DNA of 64,000 nucleotides. Source: Pilasporangium apinafurcum (Eukaryota > Oomycota > Peronosporomycetes > Pythiales > Pythiaceae). The position numbers and the translations under genes are program-made. The notes beneath the pieces were generated by a model that worked only from the letters and a program-made list of their open reading frames with translations, did not search any database and was not told the origin of the DNA. The stretch covers positions 307,481 to 371,480 of the forward strand of contig BCKE01000031.1 in the NCBI GenBank assembly GCA_001600495.1, given 5' to 3'. Positions within the stretch are counted from its first letter, which is position 1, and every line of letters starts with the position of its first letter. Shown here one piece after another: positions 44,501 to 53,449 of the stretch.

Positions 44501-44571
44501 AAGCCATCAGCAACACGCCAACCAATGATGCTTACAAAAGATCCACTAGCTTAGGAGGAATGCTATTGTAA
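38530..44571 (+). CDS. Full-length ABCA-subfamily ABC transporter
   Basis: Single exon, 2013 residues from the ATG at 38530; an in-frame ATG at 38425 would add 35 polar residues. Layout is helix, large extracellular loop, six-helix block, NBD1, then the same again. NBD1 has Walker A GHNGAGKTTL (Gly746), signature LSGGMKRKLS and Walker B LVFLDEPTSGMDP. NBD2 has GINGAGKTTT (Gly1615), LSGGNKRKLS and ILFLDEPSTGMDP. Both sites look intact. The large loops with Cys and N-glycosylation motifs mark subfamily A, which moves lipids or related amphipathic molecules. Oomycetes carry many such transporters; substrate unknown. Confidence 0.95.
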   Translation: MNEPLSVESPRSGITDRTPLPSHPKKSNLRFIPTLLRKNWLLKKKHPVALLMEIITPMLFILIMDIIRSTSSNSTVPGGFTQGSMGSNLFTPNGGSSLITPDPTPKFAVQETTLSGLLLHLGAMSFTYAREMKTFTDPNITVCRNALLTGGRVSLNASSQYALPDKCEDRVSPFKIAIVPDDTFTRNYFFEIMKQWYPTVVLNGSASSSLVIPSFEDSTIFFTDEDALEEYIKSGDYATTGETPSIFGAIVFDKYPTAADSIGRASPIEYTLRLNSTYVGDDDTVRYVPRTIDSDRASTWSSFDRDLETDMYQQYTMDGFMTLQTLVTRFVNCLPEWDADTKTTTGKCQISQSTANASNDLDSRLLQAVVNDPALAFGWRYLSESASGSVPSLTESLDNLNEDELSVLLQPLRQAPQPYLGSLVTPFPIETYISSSFYNAVSDVFAIFFILAYLHPLSRILVSLISERETRSRELMKILGVKESSIVVSWYVTYIVILFVGCVLQAIAAKYHLFGSSDIILLFLFFFLFSMSILGFAFMISTMFSKTRSGVYVGFIGFFIMYAVSNAFNDASSESSKNYASILSPVVLVFGVDILADVETSSVGVTFSNASMKVNNFRFSNALWFFAFDAILYTLLGLYFEQVVPKTYGVRQKWYFLFQPSFWRKTIKGARSNRQLRVTERSNDVAVPVNPNIESVSADLQEQEYNGQALCIQGLRKVFPVPGGEKVAVQGLHLNMYTGQISCLLGHNGAGKTTLISMLTGVTEPTSGDATFRGLSLREDIDEIRESLGICFQHDVLYPELTVEDHLDFYARIKGYSGENLEAEVSAKIAEVGLSDKRKTISSALSGGMKRKLSVAISLLGDSSLVFLDEPTSGMDPYSRRSTWDILMNNRYNRVLVLTTHFMDEADILSDRIAIMSEGELRCCGSPLFLKNRYGAGYNLTIVKEEGCDDSKVIEFITRRIPSSRLLSNVGTEVAFQLPLDASPQFPRMFKELDNSLQQLKLLSYGISVTTMEEVFIKVAEAADEHQQHTLQNTVKNHQTNGSTTDNMLADKEAAGTMHPQDQSSSRVGDDSIFFVQMFAMLQKRFRVSKRDKRMVAVGLGLPIAWLVLGLSLLSAGTWNKPDPNMVLEVEGLAREAPTNQVLLPSFCEQSDGDWCSSVLSSNYFSGATPKVLALDDIGNPPYSSDTPTVFNITYDNPSINATDATGYHLKLSEVIYDRAFTKDISDQFGGYLVHADTENNVFGYNVLVNTTLPHGSVVFKALMDQSLYRYLATRHDDSVSASSLSLVVNSHPLPQTATTTALFTSYTSFTACLFITIAFAYYPASIVVTLVKERQQEHNSKHQQLVSGVSITAFWLANYIWDILVYLIPGAAALILIQAYDMGTLTGSSDCITCGDSTFPSVIIIFVLFGFAICPYAYCWSYLFKDPPSSQTYMIMINFVLGVALIVVSFILDVVIDSTQGLNDVLKFIWRLSPLYNLGMGLLNLTIIEIANTGGYESDTPVSTNPFALDNMGYEMIFLVVDAILYFALAIGIDYALTFPKFKAALTKDPQIPVEKQPLDEDVAAEAERVLAGEADSDAIKLQNLRKVYRKGEKVAVQDLSFGLKKGECFGFLGINGAGKTTTMKMLTGDIVPTSGSATLSGFDILTQQIEVRRQIGYCPQFDALIDLLSVREHLELFAQIKGIRKADLDAVVREKMEQLNLMDFEHKLAGSLSGGNKRKLSVAIAMIGSPSILFLDEPSTGMDPVSRRFMWDVISEISTYNKESSVMLTTHSMEECEALCTRVGIMVGGGLKCLGSVQHLKSRFGDGLMFDAKLQVASTEDVAAFTIRHFNSIDTRITAEELLDQCTLLGQPEWHAKIINTHPTGYALANQLHRDGYIMATSFAAWWITEMQFENVFAFLRDSFGSVELLERQNDSCWFKIRGDERLGNGNFTRGNKISPSHQSVLRLSNVFELVENAKSRLAIREYSVSQTTLEQIFNSFASQQHVGEAISNTPTNDAYKRSTSLGGMLL

Positions 44572-44787
44572 TTGACTCAGGTAGTAACTGGCTTACATAG
44601 ATCTTCATATAATTTTCACATTAGAACTAATTGATTCAAAGTTAATTACCCTGCGTTAATTATTTAGACTGTCATGCAAACAATATCGATGACTGAGTTT
44701 TCTTGATACGAGACTACATTATTGTTGGCGCTGCTTACTCAATACGCTCGATTCATTCATAAGCTGCGGTATATCAGCCATATTGTG

Positions 44788-47700
44788 TCAAATCGATTTT
44801 TGATCTAGACTCCAAAATTGCTGTAGGCTGCACCGAGAATTGATGGAAAGAGTATCGGCGACTGCAGAAACGTGTACATAGCGCCACAGGCTTCGGAAGA
44901 TGCGGGGATAATCCACACAATCCGATGTATATCCACTTTCAGGCACTTGAAAGCATACGTCTGACAGTTGTTCACTGATACCTATATAGCTCCTGCTGGC
45001 CACAACATTTGAGACTAATCCAAACGGTAGTAGCACAAAGGCAGGGTCTGGTGCATCATCGAGTGAATGCTGTTGCATCAATAAAAACTTTTCGTGGTTC
45101 AAGCACTGCTTCCATGAAAGAACACATGCCAGAAATGCAAAGAGTACACGGCATTTTGTTGCTTCATGTGGCGCAGTTGATCCTGCCATTGACCGCCTAA
45201 TTGCATCGATGAGCTCTGGTAACCATGTGATCATGTCATCCGTCTTTGCATAATCAGACAAGACCGCTGCCAACGAATATATCGTCGTGTGCTGAACATT
45301 AGGAGCTGCCTCCATCCATTTTCTAAAGTCTTGGCGTAAAAGCCATTGAAAAACGAGGGCTGTTTGTCGTTTTGATAATTGCGCATTGTGGCAACGCGTC
45401 CACTCTACAAACAGCATAGCATCTCGCCACCAATTATCAGATCCATCTGGAGATTTGCAACCAAGGATGGTCTCTATCAAATTTTTGTCGGAGGTTCCTT
45501 CTCCTAACACTTGAGTCGCGTACATTCGCACAAGTGAGCTACCACTCAGTCCAAATGGCAGGTGCACCAAAAACTTTTCAGTAACCAATTTCTGGACCAT
45601 CTCCAACGATGCCGCGGGAAGATGATGAGAGTTATCGCCATTCATCAAGCTCTTCAGCATTATCATCCACTTTTCGAACAAAATAACATTACCAGTCGAG
45701 TCGTTACTCCATTTGTCAACAAGTACATCAAAGGTGTTCATCAATAATTTCTCCAAAACCGTACTTGGTACACGTGTAGCGAGTATAGCAATGCCACTGA
45801 TGAGCTCTCCTAGAACTTGAGGAGAATAATTTATCAAAAATACGGTTGAGAATAGGTTGGATATCGTAAATGCATCACAAGATGCCTGTGTCACACAGAA
45901 TCGAATGCATGAAACATCTGTGTGTATACAACAAAAGCGCTTCATCAATTGATACACCAATGAACTGTAGTTGAGCAGCGGAAGTGTTGCAGCAGACGAT
46001 GTGAGGCACGTGAATGTTGACGCCACCATGTTTGTAGTGAAGTTTAGCTCTTCATTTGGCTCTTGCTCCTCATGGTCAATCGAACAGTGCTGTTGATCCC
46101 GAAGTGTGCTCAATGCTTTGAACAATAAGGTGTTCGAAGGAAGCGTCTTCAATTCCATTTCAAACGATTTTTTCTTGTGAGGCACGACAAACAAATCCGC
46201 TTTGTGCGCAATCGCTCTCAAAATCATTTGCCCAAATTCGTGGACAATGCCGTCTTGGTTAAGAGCAGCATGACAAGCACCAATGAGGGCATCAATATAA
46301 CTAATATCCACCGTTATGTCATACGTTGTGCCGTGTCTTCCATTTGCCATTGCACACGAAATTCCAAATGAGTAGTTGAAAAAGTTGCCAATTCCAGCAA
46401 TCGCGTACAATTTGGTCTGAAGGGTACCCGGTGTAGCAGACAACGCATTCCGACACTCATCTACATAGTGACCTACTATTTCAGGGGGAACAACACACCC
46501 ATATTGTGGCATCTGGGAGAGCATATACGGTATAACCAGCAGCAAAATGCCTTCATTGTCAGTTTCTGAGTCGGATCGTAAGCGCTGAAAACACGTCTTC
46601 ACAAATATGTTCAGAAGAGATGACGGACAGATGTTGAACTTTACGCACTCGAGAAGAACTGGGCCAAGACCGAGAGCAACAATATCGACAGAGGACTCCC
46701 ACAAATGCGACAAGAACAAGCGCAAATTTGAAAGCCATGTTAAGTTCTTGATGGCACCGAATCCTGATGATAAGCAAGCCAAAGCCGACAGAGATGCCCA
46801 AACCAGAGGGTCTAGAGGTGATACTATGTTCATTGATGGCAAAACACTTCGATGCTTTGATGACTCATGGGTCGTTGAAAACATAAAGTCCATGTTCATC
46901 ACCCTAGAATTTTGTTGTTTCGTAGAAGCACAGACAAATGCCCCCAAGAGAGCATCAACGACTGGCCACACACGATCTTGTCGTCTATGTTGGTCTTGAG
47001 TGGACATAACAGTGCCATCCTTAATACGCATATACAAGCATCCAATTCGGCCCAGTCCCAATATAGCAACGCATTGGAGAAGTTTGCTACTGCCATCATG
47101 GTAGAGAGACAAGAACATTGTCTCAACGCTCTTCAGCTCGCTTATAAATGTAGCATCTTCCTCTTCATTCAAGAAGCGCGGATGGAATGCCAATTGTAGA
47201 CCAATTATAGTACTTATTGCACTCATGTGATGCTGCTTTCCAGAAAACACTTTGATTTCTTCAATGCTTTGTGCTAATCGGCTCGTCAACAGCCCAATTA
47301 CTTCAGCATAGAGATCTCTAAAACTCGACTGGTTCCAGTATTTCGACGTGCACAACTCTCCTGCTAACGCACCAGCAACAACGAGATTCATAGAGTCATC
47401 TTTACGGTCTAAAAGAGAGCGGATTTGCGTCGCCATTAATCCAGCAAACATTTGAAAGATAGTATCTGGATCAGCATTCGTCGGTCCCTTCAGCAATGCA
47501 AGTTCTTCTTGTGCACACACATACTTTGCCGAAAACGCTCGCCATCCTTCCTCTAATCCATGAATACTAATCATGATTTGGCATTCGTTCCTTTTTGGAT
47601 CATTATTCGCTAGTTCATTCCACACACGGGATGTGCCGGATAACACTTTGTCCATTGCTTGCTCCAGTTCATGTACATTCTGAGCAGCCTGTTTCACCAG

Positions 47701-50365
47701 CTTGTCTTTCCTCTTGATTGCTTTATCGTCTATTGGCGTTCGATTTGGATACGCTAATAAGTACCCACTCCAATCACTAATTGATTGCGCATCATATAAT
47801 CCGATCACATCTTCCTTAGTAGTAAAACGTTTCCTTAATTCTTTCGTAGCTGCAGCAGACACAAGATGCTGCTGTTGATCACCCGCCAAAGAAGAAGTTG
47901 CTTTTTGACCGCGGCCGACACCAGCGGTGAGTTTCTTGCTCTCGTTTTTTATTACAAGAGCTATGAGGTTTTCAATTTCTACCCGGACATCCGGAGATTT
48001 TTCTGATTTTAATAACTCCAGTAGCTCACAATGCTTTTCATCCACTTCGTCTTGTGTAAATTCATCGTCGCTCTCTTCGTCGTCCTTCGTGTCTGTTGAA
48101 TCATGCAGACATAACCCAAGTATGTGCAGCGGAAATTGATTTAACGAAGAGAACGCAAATTTTCGAACAGTCGAATCTTCGCTTTCCGTAAACTGCCAAA
48201 GTTGGTCAAGTAATTTCGCACCCTGTTTCTTGTTGACTTCTATTTCTGTACTACCAAGTGAGTAGAAAATGCACAGGCGCTCTTGAAAAAGTGGATCATC
48301 CATGCATAATATTTTCTTCTTCCGGATTTTGAGAGATATAATCTTGAAAGCAGCGTAAAAGTCTAAGCAATCACCTCTGCAAAGCGCCGCGATTGCATTG
48401 ATTGCCATAGCTGCCACCGATACCAATTCATCCTCAAGGTAAGTCTGGATTTGGCTAATAAATTCAATCCCAAGATCCGGATCCTTCACACAAAGTGCCT
48501 CCAGGACCTTCATTTTCACAATATCATGATCAACATTTTCAGCTGTCGAGGTATTAACACGGAGCATAGCCTCCAGACGCGGATACACACGAGATTCCTT
48601 TTCCCAAATAGCAAACATGAGCATAAGCGCAATGGGTTGCGTAGAAGAAACGGCATTTAGACCGTTTAGCATGCGCAGCGCAATTTTCATGGTCTCCGTC
48701 GTAGCTGGAGCAAGCGCCGATAGCACGTGGAAGTATTTGATCAACGATTTGGAGCCATGAGGAGATGAATCCATTGGCGAGTACTTCTTTGAGTGAGTGA
48801 TTAAAAAGACAAGAGTCGACACCAAAACAGTCGACATATGAGGCGACCAGCAAACACTATGATGGCGAGCCAATTTGTCCAAAGCATCCAGTGCACGATC
48901 TCGCAGATCATACCTTTGATCCCAAATCAATGCAGTTAGTACTAATGGAATCCAAATTTGATCCTCACCGTTGCGTTGGCTCTGTGCTGTCTTCGTCGAT
49001 TTATTCTGCTCATCAAAAGGAGACAGATTCTGCAGCCATTCCTTGCATTCACAATCATGAAAAACTAGCCCAAGGTACGTCTTTGCATGACTGAATGTCT
49101 CATCACCAAAGATATGTGTTGGGATCGGTGTTGGTGCAAATCGTGTCATAGCGCTTATCTCTAGAACGAGTTGCAAAACGCTCAAAGCTTGAGTCGAATT
49201 TGACGTTATAACTGATACAACTGGCAATATAAGCGACTCCACATACACCGAGCGAGATGAACCACATAATATCTTCCCATAGGTCAATGAGGACTTTAGA
49301 ATTGCCAAAATCATCTTTTGCTCGAGCGGCGACGTACATTTCGCAATGAGAAAGTATCCATAGATCAGGAAGAATTCTGAAGACCACATAGCGCCGGGAG
49401 CAACTGAGGCTAGATGTTCGAGCGACTGCAGCAAGGGGATCACTCCAAAATCTTGCTCTGTAAGGTATTGAACTGATGCGAGCACATGGCGACAGTGCTG
49501 GGCTATCAGCTCGGTGGTTTCATCATTCTCTGGTAAAGAAGCGAGCAGATCTGTAAGTAGTGACACAAGCGCGGAGTACGAAGGTGAACTATAATCAGAC
49601 AGCGGAGTGAGCTTGAGGGCATGAAGCAGGAGGTTTGAGGTGGCTTTCTTCATTCGCTCGCCTGCCTCTCCACCATAGTACCATACGATTCTGCCGATTG
49701 CGTTTAGCATCATATTCTTTTTCCATGATTCATCTGCATCCATCACGTAAAACATTGGAATTGTCAATACTATACTACAGCCAAGGAGGAGACCAGTCAC
49801 TATTCTTACCTTTCCCATTGATAAGAACACAAGTGATCAGAGGTGCAATCACTTTCAGCAGCGAGATTGAACTATCGAGCGTATCATGCGCAAATAACAA
49901 ACTTACATTATTTTCCATACCAGCACAGAATCCAGAGAGAACACTGGGGTTGGTGTTGTAGACGTCCAACAAAAGCTGCCGGTTTTCCGACACACAGTCA
50001 TCTCCCTCCAACACTGAAGCAAAAATTTGTTGAAGAAGTTCAAATCCGAGAAATTCCGTTTTGCTCTGCGGCGTAGAGCACACGCAAGCGATTTCCTTCA
50101 GACGCTGCAGCCATATCTTCCTTCCTGAATGTTCATTAATCGCCTTCTCTAATGCTACACATTCTCCACAATATTAGCTGGATGAAAAGAGCAAACACAT
50201 ACCTAGAAAGAACGTACCATAAGTCAGTTGCTGCGTATGGGACAGCGATGTAGTGTTGATCAGATGGTCAATGGCGCGCTCAATATTGTCGTTAATAGTG
50301 GCAGGAGACGTTGCTTTCCGCAGCGCTACCAGCACCGCATTCAAATCCATCTTCGCTTGCCACAT
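44788..50365 (-). CDS. FOCAD: Focadhesin / RST1-like giant HEAT-repeat protein
   Basis: Exons 50365-50218, 50154-49810 and 49733-44788, in phase to about 1812 residues. The whole protein is alpha-helical solenoid. Landmarks resembling the DUF3730/focadhesin family are LMLMFAIWEKESRVYPRLEAML and LLDQLWQFTESEDSTVRKFAFSSLNQF. Hydrophobic segments appear part of helices rather than membrane spans. In plants RST1, with RIPR, links to the cytosolic exosome/SKI complex, and in animals FOCAD stabilises SKI; that role is borrowed here. The start is the first ATG of exon 1, with another at 50350. A Fanzor relic lies under 300 bp upstream. Family call rests on length and a few motifs. Confidence 0.72.
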
Positions 50366-50648
50366 ATCCAACACTAAAGTTTCCCTTTGGTGTAGCGGTT
50401 ATATCAAGTTATGGTACTATTTGGGTACAGTACAGTTAAATAAGGTATATCTGATAATTGTTAAATTTAATAACAGGAGCGATTACAAAAAAGAATATGC
50501 ATCTCCCTTTCATCTTATTTTCGCAAGCTGTCCGTCTGTGCGGAAAACGTATGAGATTCACTATCCATTTTGTCCGTCTGGGCAAACCTGTCACACTGAC
50601 TAGAAAACCTGACAAACGAATTGTCTCGAAATCTTATTTTCAGTATAA

Positions 50649-51017
50649 CCAACTCCAGGTGTGTCTTTGCAACCAGTATGGGGAGTTTTTTTACTGATAT
50701 GTCATTCGACAATTCGCCACCATGGCGTCAAAGCGCTCAAGAAGGAACTGGCAAAGCACACTATCGTTCGTTCCGTTGACGAGTTTCGTACAAGCAAGCG
50801 ATGTTTCCACTGTCACGCTGAACTTTCGAAGGTAGTCTTCCCGAAAATGGTCAACGGCGTTCCCGATGGCACAATTGAATCTCGATCCGTTTTGCACTGT
50901 GAATCCAGTGAATGCAAGACGTTTTGGGATCGCGACGTGAACGCTTCGCTGAATATTATGCGCGTGACGACAGAACTTTTCAACAATCGAGCAAGACCAG
51001 AGTACTTGCAACGATAA
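50649..51017 (+). pseudogene. Truncated Fanzor/TnpB-like nuclease relic
   Basis: A ~120-codon frame ends at 51017 but has no ATG at its 5' end and meets a stop at 50646. It encodes the C-terminal part of a TnpB/Fanzor-type protein: VDEFRTSKRCFHCHAEL, then VLHCESSECKTFWDRDVNASLNIMRV, then RPEYLQR. This is the CxxC...C...C zinc ribbon with the RDxNA motif of RuvC III. RuvC I, the usual RuvC II acidic block and the N-terminal RNA-binding part are not visible. Another frame (50458-50697) may be an older part shifted out of frame near a T run. Fanzors are eukaryotic RNA-guided nucleases carried by transposons; this copy is a relic. Confidence 0.75.
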
Positions 51018-51743
51018 TCAAGTGAGTAGTAGAAGCGCAAAAAAGCGTGAGCTCGGGGTTTTCGGACTTGAACCTGCTCACACGGTACAGCCCGTATTCT
51101 AGGTGTAGGCAGTTGGTAGGCACAACGCGAAGCGAGTTGGAGTAACCTAGTTCTTTATCAGATGCAGATGGAGGAATCCGCAGTGCAACTTCCAACAAAT
51201 TTATCCAAGAAACCCTCAAAACGCACCTGCGAACCTAATTTTTAGAAACAGCCATGGATGGTTCGAGCCAGACTGCAAGTTGATGTTTAGGCGTAGGGCA
51301 GTGCACTTTGACTCGTTGCCGTCTCTTTGCATAAAATCCTTTCTTCCCCTAAACTTGTACTTCACTCCAATATGTTTAAAACACGTGGTCAGTTTCTAAT
51401 CCCAATTATTATTTTTTTTAACTCTATTGGGTCAAAATTAGAAAAGGTTTTTGTCGGTTTGTCGTCATTGGATTCAACAACGTCCATCGACAAAAAAATC
51501 TGGAGACATTACGCCAATACCTCAAATTTACTTGACTCGGAAGTTACTGTCGTCACATGTTTTAAACAGCCAATAGATGTGGTACCCTTACCCTACCCTC
51601 GTCCACCTCTGTCGAGCGCGAAAAAAGGGCGGAAAGTGGAGGAAGAGTCGAAATAGTTCCCCCCCCTCCCTCTCTCTCTCTCTTCCTCTCCTCTCCGCTG
51701 TCAGTGCGAGAATCTACCCGAAGGCAGGAGGAGAAGAGAAAAG
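51018..51743. other. Intergenic between the Fanzor relic and the NIPA gene
   Basis: No gene-like frame. The first part may still belong to the decayed transposon, but no terminal repeat was recognised. A pyrimidine-rich tract at 51659-51697 (runs of C and CT) just before the NIPA start is a plausible promoter or transcription-start element. Confidence 0.4.
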
Positions 51744-53102
51744 ATGAAGAGCGAAATCATCGGCGGTGCCATCGCCGTGCTCGCGGCGTTCGCCTCCATC
51801 TTCGGTGTGAATCTGCAAAAGTACTCCCACGATATGGAGGAACAACGCGCCGTGCAGCGGCCGTACCATCTGCGCCCAATGTGGTGGGTCGGCATGATCT
51901 GTGTTGTTGCAGCGTCGCTTGGTGATTTCTTTGCGCTTGGGTTTGCCCCGCAGACACTCGTGGCGTCATTGGGTGGTGGTTCGACCATTTTAGGAAATTG
52001 TCTCATGTCGCGCTTTTGGCTCAAACAAACGCTCTACATCACCGATATTGTTGGCGTAACGCTCGTGACGATTGGAGTCGTGGTACTTGCCGCCGCTAGT
52101 GAAGAAGAAGAAGGACATTACAAGATGGATCAAATTTACAAATTGATGCAGGCCGCTCCTTTTATTTTGTATTGCTTAATCACGACGGCGTTTGTCATGA
52201 CGCTCTATTTGCGTGTGCGTCGATCGAAGGCGCCAGCGTTGCGAGTGGCAACGGATAAAGAAGACGCAAGGGTACAGGATCTTCAGGAACAGAAGCGGGA
52301 GGTGGCAGCGAGAAAGCAGACAGAGAAACAACCAGAAGAGGAAGAAGTTGTGATTACTAAGTCAGCGATGATGTCGCCATTCCCTTCACCAGTTTTTGGA
52401 GACACTATTTCGCTTTCTCCATTACGATTGGTAGGTGAAGAAGACGATAATTTGGACGAGATTGACTTGGGCAACAAGAAACGAAAGTTGGATGAAGCTG
52501 AAATTGAAAAGCATACTCTTATTATTGACCCCAAGCTGCCATTGTACTGGGCGGCAATTTCGGGAACAATTGGTGCTCAATCAGTGTTATTGGCTAAATG
52601 TGTAGCAGAAATGATTTCCTCTTCACTGAGTGGCGACAACCAATTTTGCTACTTTGGTACCTACGTTATCATTGGTGCAATGGTTGCGACGCTCTTGACG
52701 CAGACACACACGTTGAATTTGGCGACGATGAGTGGCGACACGATGTCCTCCTATCCCGTGTTTCAGGCATTTTGGATCAGCATGTGTAATATCAGTGGTG
52801 TGGTATTTTTTCAGCAAGCACACAACTTCTCATCGGCTCAGTGGATGATGTTTCCATCCGCTATTGGCTGTGTTATTATTGGCATCTATCTCGTCTCGAA
52901 GCATGAGAAGTTTGGCAACCGTGTCAAGTACTCGGTGGCCATGCCCATCAGTTTAAGCAGCCCTCGTCAGCACGACATTGTGGCTCAATCGTTCGTATTC
53001 CGTGTCTCGACCCCTCAGCGTCTGCAGGAAGAGGATTACAGTGTTGATCAACTGGAGCAGCAATTGAGTCCTCGACGATCTCATCGAACTGAGGTAGTGT
53101 AA
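51744..53102 (+). CDS. NIPA-type magnesium transporter
   Basis: Single exon, 452 residues, about nine predicted helices. It begins with SEIIGGAIAVLAAFASIFGVNLQK and then HLRPMWWVGMICVVAASLGDFFALGFAPQTLVASLGGGST, the typical first NIPA block, followed by FWLKQTLYITDIVGVTLV. The last helices are in QQAHNFSSAQWMMFPSAIGCVIIGIYLVSK. Between helices 4 and 5 lies a ~110-residue charged loop (Lys/Glu-rich) larger than in animal NIPA proteins. NIPA proteins carry Mg2+ at the plasma membrane or endosomes. The cytosolic tail is polar. Confidence 0.9.
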   Translation: MKSEIIGGAIAVLAAFASIFGVNLQKYSHDMEEQRAVQRPYHLRPMWWVGMICVVAASLGDFFALGFAPQTLVASLGGGSTILGNCLMSRFWLKQTLYITDIVGVTLVTIGVVVLAAASEEEEGHYKMDQIYKLMQAAPFILYCLITTAFVMTLYLRVRRSKAPALRVATDKEDARVQDLQEQKREVAARKQTEKQPEEEEVVITKSAMMSPFPSPVFGDTISLSPLRLVGEEDDNLDEIDLGNKKRKLDEAEIEKHTLIIDPKLPLYWAAISGTIGAQSVLLAKCVAEMISSSLSGDNQFCYFGTYVIIGAMVATLLTQTHTLNLATMSGDTMSSYPVFQAFWISMCNISGVVFFQQAHNFSSAQWMMFPSAIGCVIIGIYLVSKHEKFGNRVKYSVAMPISLSSPRQHDIVAQSFVFRVSTPQRLQEEDYSVDQLEQQLSPRRSHRTEVV

Positions 53103-53449
53103 CCACCAGCTCTGATCTTCCTTTAGTGTTGGAAGGCAGAAGCAGTTGGGTAAGGAGGATGCACGGAATAGGAGGTTTAGTTACAGAGTTGGCCCTCGAT
53201 GGAAGAGGAAGCGAGCGCGGTGGTGGGTGTCTCTTCTATTGTGTTTTTCTTTTTCATTTCGTTTGTCGTCATGACTCGTCGAGCTGTTTGGATGTGTCTG
53301 TGGACATCGTCCGCTTCCCTGCTCATCGTTTCAGCGGTCGTGTCTGTCGCTATTTCTCTTTGCTTTCTGCATCTTCTCCTTATGTAAATATAAATACGCT
53401 TGACTTTTAATCCTCTTCGCATTCAAGCATATTCGTCTACATGGATTAT
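53103..53449. other. Convergent 3' flanks of the NIPA and IQ/TPR genes
   Basis: T-rich 3' flanks with short frames only; no gene or RNA recognised. Confidence 0.45.

Noticed and set aside
50458-50697. Frame upstream of the Fanzor tail as a second Fanzor exon
   Set aside because: A frameshift near a T run could join the two, but no Fanzor motif is readable in it, so only the tail is called.
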